DNA from: Acidilobaceae archaeon
GTDB lineage: Archaea > Thermoproteota > Thermoprotei_A > Sulfolobales > Acidilobaceae
Length of the DNA stretch: 33,110 nt
Direction of reading: 5' to 3'
Assembly (NCBI GenBank): GCA_027080775.1
Contig: JALWPV010000084.1
Coordinates: 1 to 33,110 of the forward strand
A program made the position numbers and the translations under genes. Below are positions 16,338 to 22,895 of this stretch, one piece after another. Position 1 is the first letter of the stretch. Each line of letters starts with the position of its first letter. The notes under the pieces were generated by a model. The model worked only from the letters and a program-made list of their open reading frames with translations. It was not told the origin of the DNA and made no database searches.

Positions 16338-18239
16338 CTAGCGTTTCTTGATGCGCATCCTGGGGAGGCCCGCCTCTACTACGAGGTGGGCTAGGGCGGC
16401 TAGTATCTCCTCGACTGTTACCACGCCTATGTAGCGGCCCTCGTCGTCGACTACTATCACGTAGTCTGTGCCCCTCTGCACCATCTCCTCCAACGCCCTC
16501 TCCACGGTGTCGTCCATGTGGAGCACGGGTGGCACCTGTATGGGGAGGCTCCACGCTGGCAGGCTTGGGTTGGCGCCGCTCCTCTCCACGGCGTACTCTA
16601 TCTCCTCTGGCGTTACGACGCCGCGTAGCTTGCCGTCGGGGGATACTATGGGTATTATCCTCTGCTTGTTGTTCTCCATTACCTCTATCACCCTCTCTAT
16701 CGGGGCCCCGGTCTCGACTGCGACGTAGCTCCTGTCGACGAGAGCCCTCAGGGGCACCTTGGCCTCCCTGTGGGCCTCCTCCCTCAGCAGGGCCAGCAGG
16801 CCCTCGGCGTCCACGACTATCCTCGGAGGCCTGTGGTCGAGCTGGCTGGCGTAGATCGAGGTCTTGCCCGTCAGCTCCCTGGAGAGCACCGCCGCTATGA
16901 GGGCTGGGACTATTAGGAGGTAGTTCCTACCCATCTCCGCAACCATGACGCTCGTGGCTAGGGGCACCTTCGCGGCGCCGCCGAAGAGAGCGGCCATGCC
17001 CAGGTAGGCGTAGAGCCTGGGCGAGAGGGGCACGAGCCTGGGGTCGACGGCCACCATGACGTGGTAGAATGAGAGGCCCGCCAGCGCCCCAGCCAGCAGG
17101 CCGGGCGAGAAGACGCCGCCGCTGCCGCCGCTGCCGACTGAGAGGCTCGTGCCAGCTATCTTCGCTATAGCGGCCAGGGCCAGGAGCAGCGCTGCGTAGA
17201 GGCCGGGCTTGTAGGCTGGGAGCGACGGTATGTGGTGGCCCTTGAGGGCCTCCGCCAGCACGCCCCTCCCGCTGCCGGCGACGAAGGGGGCCACCATCAC
17301 TATGGCGGCCGTGCCTATGGCGCCCAGGACGGGCCTCGCCTTCCTGGGGACTCCCCTCCTCTCGAGGCTCTTGAAGAACCTCTCGGAGCTCCTGAACATC
17401 TTGGCGTAGAGGTAGCTGAACGGCGCGATGTAGAAGCCCAGTATTATGTAGCTGGCGAAGGCGTAGGGGTTGAAGAGGGCCTGGGGCTCGACGTGGAAGG
17501 TTGGCAGGAAGACCTTATAGTGGAAGAGCGGCGCCGAGATGGCGTAGGAGGTTATACTCGCTATGAAGGCGGGTATCATAGCCTTGGCCTCCATGTCCCT
17601 CTGGTAGAGGACCTCGACCGCGAAGAAGGCGGTCCCCAGGGGGGCCTGGAAGAGCATGGAGAGCGCCGCCGCCATGCCGGCTACGAGCGCTATCCTGCGG
17701 TCCTCGAAGTTTAGTTTGAGCCACCTCGCAATGCTGGAGCCCACGCCAGCGCCCATCTGAACACTCGGCCCCTCAACCCCGCCGCTGCCGCCGCTGCCAA
17801 CGAGGAGGGCCGAGGCCAGGGCCTTCACGACCGCTACCTTGAAGGGTATTATCGCGGCCCTCCTATGGTACGCCCTGACCGCCGCGTCGGTTCCGTGGCC
17901 CTCCGCCTCGGGGGCGTAGGTGTAGACTATGATAGAGCTGAGGGCGGCGCCGAGGAGTATCACGACAGGAGTAAGCAGTGGAACCTCCTGGTGAAGCGCT
18001 AGTATGGCCCCCAGGTCAGCCTCCCCATGCGGAGCCTGGAGACCCAGGAAGCGGGCCGAGGCCCACACAACGAGTGCTAGAAGCCAGTAGAACATGTAGG
18101 CGAAGAGGCCCGTCAGAGCCCCGACTATAAAGCCTAGGGCCAGCCACTTCTCGGCGTAGGCCAGCTTGGTCCAGCCCATGGCGGCCTTTATCCACCTTAT
18201 GTTGCGGCAGCACCCGCCCCTACCCGTCTTGGCTGGCAA
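16338..18239 (-). CDS. ClC-family chloride channel/transporter with two CBS domains
   Basis: This anion-transport protein has 633 residues: a ClC membrane domain (about 30-465) followed by two cytosolic CBS domains (about 495-560 and 570-625) that probably bind nucleotides and gate transport. The anion-path motifs are GSGGSGGVEGPSVQ (148-161, with gating Glu156), GSGGSGGVFSPG (369-380) and the central Tyr463 in GKTSIYAS. At the position of the internal proton Glu of the E. coli antiporter (E203), the sequence FFAVEVLYQ has Val210, as in animal ClC channels, so it may be a passive channel. TTG 18239 is the furthest start; ATG 18179, at the start of the first helix, is equally possible. Confidence 0.95.
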   Translation of the reverse strand: MPAKTGRGGCCRNIRWIKAAMGWTKLAYAEKWLALGFIVGALTGLFAYMFYWLLALVVWASARFLGLQAPHGEADLGAILALHQEVPLLTPVVILLGAALSSIIVYTYAPEAEGHGTDAAVRAYHRRAAIIPFKVAVVKALASALLVGSGGSGGVEGPSVQMGAGVGSSIARWLKLNFEDRRIALVAGMAAALSMLFQAPLGTAFFAVEVLYQRDMEAKAMIPAFIASITSYAISAPLFHYKVFLPTFHVEPQALFNPYAFASYIILGFYIAPFSYLYAKMFRSSERFFKSLERRGVPRKARPVLGAIGTAAIVMVAPFVAGSGRGVLAEALKGHHIPSLPAYKPGLYAALLLALAAIAKIAGTSLSVGSGGSGGVFSPGLLAGALAGLSFYHVMVAVDPRLVPLSPRLYAYLGMAALFGGAAKVPLATSVMVAEMGRNYLLIVPALIAAVLSRELTGKTSIYASQLDHRPPRIVVDAEGLLALLREEAHREAKVPLRALVDRSYVAVETGAPIERVIEVMENNKQRIIPIVSPDGKLRGVVTPEEIEYAVERSGANPSLPAWSLPIQVPPVLHMDDTVERALEEMVQRGTDYVIVVDDEGRYIGVVTVEEILAALAHLVVEAGLPRMRIKKR

Positions 18240-18303
18240 GCCTCCTCGGCCCCCCGGGGCTTGGCCTGCGCTCCAGCGTCGAGGGGGGAGTGGGGTGTGC
18301 GGC

Positions 18304-18311
18304 GAATAAAA
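18304..18311 (-). promoter_or_regulatory. TATA-like box of the ClC gene
   Basis: The minus strand reads CTTTTATTC in the gap between rps30e and the ClC gene. It implies a start near 18281. A 22-bp inverted repeat (18338-18359) lies about 27 bp upstream of it. Confidence 0.45.
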
Positions 18312-18337
18312 GTAAGGAGGGCCACGCCCACATTACC

Positions 18338-18359
18338 CTATCCCACTAGAGGGGGATAG
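18338..18359. repeat. Inverted repeat CTATCCC-N8-GGGATAG
   Basis: Seven-base perfect arms flank an 8-base spacer. It lies 50 nt past the rps30e stop and upstream of the ClC TATA box. It could be an operator for the ClC gene or a hairpin at the end of the rps30e transcript. Confidence 0.35.
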
Positions 18360-18409
18360 ATGGAAGGCCTTGGGAGAGGGATCCCCCTTCGAGGGAGCCT
18401 TAGGGGGCC

Positions 18410-18562
18410 TCAGCTCCTTGCCGCTGCCGCCTGGAGGATGCGGCGCACGTACTTCATCCTGTTGCGCAGCCTCGGGGGCAGGTTCTTCTTTGGCTTGGGC
18501 TCTATCTTGGGCGTCTGCTTCCTGACCTTCCCAGCCTTTGTCATCGAGCCGTGGGTTGGCAC
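18410..18562 (-). CDS. rps30e: Small-subunit ribosomal protein S30e
   Basis: This 50-residue, strongly basic protein of the 30S subunit matches archaeal S30e almost throughout: [18 protein letters not shown], then [17 protein letters not shown] and MKYVRRIL. The family's start PxHGSLTKAGKVR is decisive and places the start at GTG 18562 rather than the internal ATG 18544. It ends at TGA 18412-18410. A TATA box (minus strand CTTAAAAA, 18600-18607) lies about 41 bp upstream. Its presence supports a crenarchaeal origin. It is divergent from nop5. Confidence 0.93.
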   Translation of the reverse strand: MPTHGSMTKAGKVRKQTPKIEPKPKKNLPPRLRNRMKYVRRILQAAAARS

Positions 18563-18599
18563 GCCTTATCCACCCCCCTGAGTGGGTCGGGCGCCGGGG

Positions 18600-18607
18600 T
18601 TTTTAAG
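18600..18607 (-). promoter_or_regulatory. TATA box of rps30e
   Basis: The minus strand reads CTTAAAAA, giving a predicted start near 18577 and a leader of about 15 nt before GTG 18562. Confidence 0.5.
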
Positions 18608-18630
18608 TGGCCGCGGGGGCGTGTGGGTTG

Positions 18631-18639
18631 GTTATAAGG
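18631..18639 (+). promoter_or_regulatory. TATA box of the nop5-flpA operon
   Basis: GTTATAAGG lies about 41 bp upstream of TTG 18676. It predicts a start near 18662, leaving a short leader that contains GGATGAGGAG. Confidence 0.55.
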
Positions 18640-18675
18640 GCCTCCTGCTCCGCTGTGCCGGGGGGATGAGGAGTA

Positions 18676-19956
18676 TTGCCGGAGGGGCCTGACCGGTTAT
18701 ACCTGGTTGACCTGGCGTTTGGCTCGTTCGCGCTTGACGAGAATGGTGAGGTAGTGGCCTACGAGCTGGCCCCCAAGAGCATTGACGATGCCGTGGAGGA
18801 GGCACTCAAGATCGAGAGGGGGGAGCTGGCCTCCTACACGCAGAGGCTGGCCGAGGCCCTCAGGGAGAGGGGCGTCTCGAAGGTAGTGGTGGAGGATGAC
18901 GAGGAGGCCAGGCAGCTGAGCAAGCTGGGCCTCGACGTCTCCGTGAGCCCTGCGGAGGAGCCCTTCTTCAAGGCCCGCAGGGAGATGGTGCAGCTGGCGG
19001 TCAAGACGGAGTTCGCGTCGAGCGAGGAGGAGTTCCTGAAGTGGCTCTTCGAGGCTGAGCTGGAGTATACCAGGAGGAAGCTGCGCGGCGCCGCCCAGAA
19101 GAGGGACCTCCTAGCGGCCCAGGCGATAAGGGCTATAGACGATATTGACAAGACTGCGAACCTCTTCATAGCGAGGCTCAGGGAGTGGTACAGCCTCCAC
19201 TTCCCCGAGCTGAACGACCTAGTCAAGGACCACGAGATGTACGCTAAGATCGTGGCGGAGCTGGGGAGGAGGGACGAGATAACGGCTGAGAAGCTCGTGA
19301 AGCTCGGGTTCAGCGAGGAGAAGGCGAGGCAGATAGAGGAGGCCGCCAAGAAGAGCATCGGCGCGGACCTCAGCGACTTCGACATAGAGGCCATCAAGAC
19401 ACTGGCCGGGATCCTCTCAGACCTCTACGCCCTCAGGAGGAGGCTGGCCGAGTACATAGAGGCTGTAATGAAGGAGGTGGCCCCCAACATTACAGCCCTA
19501 GTAGGCCCACTCCTCGGAGCGAGGCTCATAAGCCTAGCAGGCGGCCTCGATAGGCTCGCCAGGCTCCCCGCCAGCACCATCCAGGTGCTTGGGGCGGAGA
19601 AGGCGCTCTTCAGGGCCCTCAGGACAGGCGGGAAGCCCCCGAAGCACGGCGTGATATTCCAGTTCCCCTACATCCACAGGAGCCCCAAGTGGCAGAGGGG
19701 CAAGATAGCGAGGGCCCTCGCCGCGAAGCTAGCAATCGCAGCCAAGGTCGACGCCTTCACGGGCAGGTACATCGGGGACAAGCTCCGCGAGGAGCTGATG
19801 AAGAGGATAGAGGAGATCAAGAGGATCTACGCCAAGCCGCCCAAGAGGGAGAAGAGGGAGAGGGAGACCGCCAGGCCCCCGGCCAGGAGGCCCCCCAGGC
19901 GCGGCGGCAGGCCCGGCAGGGGCAGGCGCGGCAGGAGGGGCAGGGGCAGGAGGTGA
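18676..19956 (+). CDS. nop5: C/D-box RNP core protein Nop5 (Nop56/58)
   Basis: This is the scaffold of archaeal box C/D sRNPs; it bridges L7Ae-bound guide RNA and fibrillarin for 2'-O-methylation. It has 426 residues: an N-terminal fibrillarin-binding domain (about 1-120), a central coiled coil (about 130-260, around YALRRRLAEYIEAVMKEVAPN), and the Nop domain with ITALVGPLLGARLISLAGGL and the GAEKALFRALRTGGKPPKHGVIFQ signature. The tail from about 385 is Lys/Arg/Gly/Pro-rich, as in many Nop5 proteins. The start is TTG 18676. flpA follows after 22 bp. Confidence 0.97.
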   Translation: MPEGPDRLYLVDLAFGSFALDENGEVVAYELAPKSIDDAVEEALKIERGELASYTQRLAEALRERGVSKVVVEDDEEARQLSKLGLDVSVSPAEEPFFKARREMVQLAVKTEFASSEEEFLKWLFEAELEYTRRKLRGAAQKRDLLAAQAIRAIDDIDKTANLFIARLREWYSLHFPELNDLVKDHEMYAKIVAELGRRDEITAEKLVKLGFSEEKARQIEEAAKKSIGADLSDFDIEAIKTLAGILSDLYALRRRLAEYIEAVMKEVAPNITALVGPLLGARLISLAGGLDRLARLPASTIQVLGAEKALFRALRTGGKPPKHGVIFQFPYIHRSPKWQRGKIARALAAKLAIAAKVDAFTGRYIGDKLREELMKRIEEIKRIYAKPPKREKRERETARPPARRPPRRGGRPGRGRRGRRGRGRR

Positions 19957-19978
19957 ATCGGGAGGGGGGTGAGGAGCC

Positions 19979-20683
19979 GTGGCGTTGGAGGTAGTGAGGA
20001 TAGAGGAGCACCCCAAGTGGAAGGGCGTCTACATAGTGGAGCTGAGTGATGGTAGCCTAAGGATCGCGACCAAGAACCTAGTGCCGGGCCAGAGGGTCTA
20101 CGGTGAGAGGATCTACCACTACCAGGGGGAGGAGTACCGCGAGTGGAACGCCTACCGAAGCAAGCTCGCCGGGGCCCTCCTCAAGGGCCTGGTGGAGCTG
20201 CCCGTGAAGAGGGGTGACAGGATCCTCTACCTGGGCATAGCCAGCGGCACGACCGCGAGCCACGTGAGCGACATAATAGGCTGGGAGGGTAGGATCTATG
20301 GCGTGGAGTTCGCCCCCAGGGTTATGAGGGATCTGCTCCTAGTGGTGGCTGAGAGGAGGAACATCTACCCGATACTGGGCGACGCTCGCTTCCCCGAGAA
20401 GTACCGCCACCTGGTGGAGGGCGTCAACGGGCTCTACAGCGACGTGGCCCAGCCCGAGCAGGCCGCAATAGTGGTGAGGAACGCCAGGATGTTCCTGGAG
20501 GATGGGGGCTACCTGCTCCTGGCGATAAAGGCTAGGAGCATAGACGTCACCCTCGAGCCCAGCGAGGTCTATAGGAGGGAGATAAAGACGCTCCAGGAGG
20601 GGGGCTTCGAGGTAGTAGATGTAGTCCACCTAGACCCATTCGACAGGGACCACGCCATGATCTACGCCCGCTTCCACAGGTGA
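19979..20683 (+). CDS. flpA: Fibrillarin-like rRNA/tRNA 2'-O-methyltransferase
   Basis: This is the SAM-dependent methyltransferase of the box C/D sRNP. It has 234 residues: an N-terminal beta domain (EEHPKWKGVYIVELSDGSLRIATKNLVPG) and a Rossmann-like domain with ILYLGIASGTTASHVSDIIG (SAM loop), IYGVEFAPRVMRDLL, ILGDARFPEKY and the conserved Asp in GLYSDVAQPEQAAI. The Lys of LLAIKARSIDVT is present. GTG 19979 follows GGGTGAGG. It sits between nop5 and the UPF0216 gene, and its stop is part of the latter's ribosome-binding site. Confidence 0.97.
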   Translation: MALEVVRIEEHPKWKGVYIVELSDGSLRIATKNLVPGQRVYGERIYHYQGEEYREWNAYRSKLAGALLKGLVELPVKRGDRILYLGIASGTTASHVSDIIGWEGRIYGVEFAPRVMRDLLLVVAERRNIYPILGDARFPEKYRHLVEGVNGLYSDVAQPEQAAIVVRNARMFLEDGGYLLLAIKARSIDVTLEPSEVYRREIKTLQEGGFEVVDVVHLDPFDRDHAMIYARFHR

Positions 20684-20686
20684 AGC

Positions 20687-21142
20687 ATGGGGATGAGGGG
20701 CGCCCCGCCTGGCGTGGAGGCCGGCAGGAGGGCCCGCGACGCCATAGTAGCCAAGTACTACAGCGACGTTAGCAGGCTCCGCCAGAGCCTGGCCGCCGAG
20801 AGGCCCACTATGAGGGAGCTGCTGGCGAGGGACCCACCCACGATAAGGCTCCAGGACGGCACGCTCCACGAGGTCGACAGGGAGCAGCTCGAGGCCCTAG
20901 CGGGCATTATACCGAGGTATCTCTGGAGCCTGGTGAGGCTACCCTTCACCGTCCAGCTCGTGAGGTACGAGGACGGCTCGAGGGTCTACGCTGTAGCGGG
21001 CGACGTATGGCAGAGGAGGGCGGTCGAGCTCATAGTGAGGGGTAGGATGAGCCCTGACGGCCTCGAGAGGCTAGAGCCCGAGGAGTTCAGGCGCCTACTA
21101 AGGACGGCTGGCTCCATGGTGTTCACGATGCTCACCATATAA
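20687..21142 (+). CDS. UPF0216 (DUF61) family protein
   Basis: This is a conserved archaeal protein of unknown function, 151 residues. Family hallmarks are RPTMRELLARDPPTIRLQDGTLHEVDREQLEALAGIIP, then LRLPF-type 'VRLPFTVQL', and the tail VELIVRGRM. It is predicted soluble with no membrane segment. ATG 20687 (or ATG 20693, better spaced from AGGTGA at 20678) starts 3 bp after flpA, so co-transcription with nop5-flpA is very likely. This suggests, but does not prove, a role linked to RNA modification. Its last 45 bp overlap the 3' end of trmY on the other strand. Confidence 0.85.
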   Translation: MGMRGAPPGVEAGRRARDAIVAKYYSDVSRLRQSLAAERPTMRELLARDPPTIRLQDGTLHEVDREQLEALAGIIPRYLWSLVRLPFTVQLVRYEDGSRVYAVAGDVWQRRAVELIVRGRMSPDGLERLEPEEFRRLLRTAGSMVFTMLTI

Positions 21143-21724
21143 CCTGGCAGTCCTCGCCACCCCCAGGAACGCTATCACGTGGCTGACGAGGAGGCTCCGG
21201 GGCCCCACGCTCACTCTAGCCTGGGAGTAGCGGCGCGCCGCGGAGAGCACCTCCGGGGGCACGTCGAGGTGGGCCCCTGCCACGAAGGCTGCCCCGGCCT
21301 CTAGGGCCCCCGGGACCCTCGAGACGTCGACCCCGCCCTCCTCTAGGATGTAGACCCTATAGCCCCTCCTCCCCAGCTCGTGGAAGAGCCTCTCCGGGGG
21401 CTCCCAGAGCGCCTCGCACCCCCCGATCCTTTTGCCGGATAGGAGGCGCCTGAAGACCTCCATCACCCCCCTCTCACTAGCCGCCCCCGCGATGCATGCC
21501 CTCGAGACGAGGAGGATCCCGGGGGGCCTCGGGGGCCCTAGGAGGACGCCCGCGAAGACGCTCCCAGGCTCGGCCTCCACGGCGGCTAGCGCGGCCCTCG
21601 CGAGCACGTCGAGCCTCCCGCTGGGCCCCGCATAGCCCCTAGCCGGCCAGTCCGGCGCGGTCCTCGCAGTGGGGCTCACCACGACATACACGCCAGTGGC
21701 CCCCTCGAGGATCTCGAAGCCCAA
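21098..21724 (-). CDS. trmY: tRNA (pseudouridine(54)-N1)-methyltransferase TrmY
   Basis: This SPOUT-class enzyme methylates pseudouridine 54 in the T-loop of archaeal tRNA. Of 208 residues, the N-terminal motif YVVVSPTARTAPDWP with GPSGRLDVLARAALAA, and the C-terminal knot ARVSVGPRSLLVSHVIAFL with the preceding AAFVAGAHLDVPPEV, fit the TrmY/DUF358 family. TTG 21724 is the first start; GTG 21691 would begin closer to the usual family N-terminus. It follows the PIG-V-like gene by 22 bp. The family call rests on several motifs and is fairly sure. Confidence 0.8.
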   Translation of the reverse strand: MGFEILEGATGVYVVVSPTARTAPDWPARGYAGPSGRLDVLARAALAAVEAEPGSVFAGVLLGPPRPPGILLVSRACIAGAASERGVMEVFRRLLSGKRIGGCEALWEPPERLFHELGRRGYRVYILEEGGVDVSRVPGALEAGAAFVAGAHLDVPPEVLSAARRYSQARVSVGPRSLLVSHVIAFLGVARTARLYGEHREHHGASRP

Positions 21725-21746
21725 GACCCCAAGGCCCCCCTGGGGG

Positions 21747-22865
21747 CTAGGCTAGGAAGGAGTTCATATGCCAGGCGAGGAAGAAGAGTGCGAGGGCCAG
21801 CGAGGCGCCGGCATAGCCTAGGCCCGGCCTCCACCTCTCCCCGAGGGCCGCTATGGCGGGGAACGCTGGCAGGAGGAGCCTGGGGGCGGAGGCCGCCGGG
21901 ACCCCGGTGAGGCTCGCGACGAAGAGCACCACCGCCGCGGACCAGGCCAGCTCCAGGATCCTCCCCTGCCTGTAGAGCAGGGGTAGCCCGGCGGTGTAGG
22001 CTGCGTAGAAGCCCAGGTTCCTGGCAACCCACATCCAGGGCTTCAATGCTATGGGCCCGAGGGCCCAGGCTTGGCCCGTGAACCAGGAGTGGAGGAGCCA
22101 CTCCACCTGCGAGTAGAATGGTACCCCGAGGCCGGCCCCCCAGAGGGCCTCGGCCCTAAGGTAGATGAGGGGGTCCCCGTAGTAGTGGAGCCCTATCAGA
22201 GCGGCCGCCGCCCCGGGGGCGAGTGCGGCGGCCAGCATGTAGACGGCGCCCCTCCGGCTCCGCCTCACGGCGGCGGCGAGGGCTAGCACGAGCGATAGGA
22301 GGGCTAGCTGGTAGCGGGCCAGGCCCGCTAGGCCCATGAGGAGCGAGGCCCACCCCCACATGCCCCAGGAGGCGAGGGCCAGGCCCCCGGCGGCCAGTGG
22401 GAGGGCCACGCTGGCCGAGTAGGGAGCCGTGGTGTAGAGTAGGAGCGTCGGGAAAAGCGCCGCCGCCAGGGCGCCGTGCCTGGTGTAGAGGGCGCAGAGG
22501 GCCGGGGCTAGGGCTAGGCTCGCCAGGTTACCAGCCAGCAGAGCGGCCTCCCAGTAGGGGAGGCCCCTCGAGGCGAGGAGCCTTATGAGTAGGGGGTAGA
22601 GGGGGGCGAAGGCCGCGTCCTCGAGTGAGGCGTAGCCGTGGGAGGCGACTCTTATGAAGTGTATGCCGTCCCACCTATACGCCAGCGCCTCCAGGCCCCA
22701 GGCGTAGTGGGCCGCCGCTAGCAGGAGGGCCTTGGAGGCGAGGATGGCTAGGAGCATCACGGGCCAGCACCAGCCATTTACCCCTCCAGCCCCCCCGGCA
22801 TAGCGGGGGCCTGTGGCGGGTACTCCCGACTCCGACGCCGGGGCGCGGCTATGAGGAGAAGGCAT
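21747..22865 (-). CDS. PIG-V-like mannosyltransferase (GT-C membrane protein)
   Basis: This is a predicted multi-pass glycosyltransferase of 372 residues with about eight to ten hydrophobic helices. The signature after the first helix, YRWDGIHFIRVASHGY then AFAPLYPLLIRLLA, matches the PIG-V family (GPI mannosyltransferase II), whose Asp is the presumed catalytic residue of this dolichol-phosphate-mannose-dependent fold. Archaea have no GPI anchors, so the acceptor is more likely a lipid or a protein-linked glycan. ATG 22865 is used; ATG 22757, just at the first helix, would remove a Pro/Gly-rich leader. It lies 30 bp after the kinase, probably in the same operon. Confidence 0.75.
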   Translation of the reverse strand: MPSPHSRAPASESGVPATGPRYAGGAGGVNGWCWPVMLLAILASKALLLAAAHYAWGLEALAYRWDGIHFIRVASHGYASLEDAAFAPLYPLLIRLLASRGLPYWEAALLAGNLASLALAPALCALYTRHGALAAALFPTLLLYTTAPYSASVALPLAAGGLALASWGMWGWASLLMGLAGLARYQLALLSLVLALAAAVRRSRRGAVYMLAAALAPGAAAALIGLHYYGDPLIYLRAEALWGAGLGVPFYSQVEWLLHSWFTGQAWALGPIALKPWMWVARNLGFYAAYTAGLPLLYRQGRILELAWSAAVVLFVASLTGVPAASAPRLLLPAFPAIAALGERWRPGLGYAGASLALALFFLAWHMNSFLA

Positions 22866-22895
22866 TTGGCGCAGGCCCCCAAGCAGGTGGGAGGG

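Noticed and set aside
18360-18581. Plus-strand ORF of 73 codons
   Set aside because: It is antisense to the clear S30e gene, has no family match and an unbalanced composition.
19830-19956. Repetitive AGG/CGC tract at the end of nop5
   Set aside because: It encodes the Lys/Arg/Gly-rich tail common in Nop5 proteins; it is not a separate repeat element.
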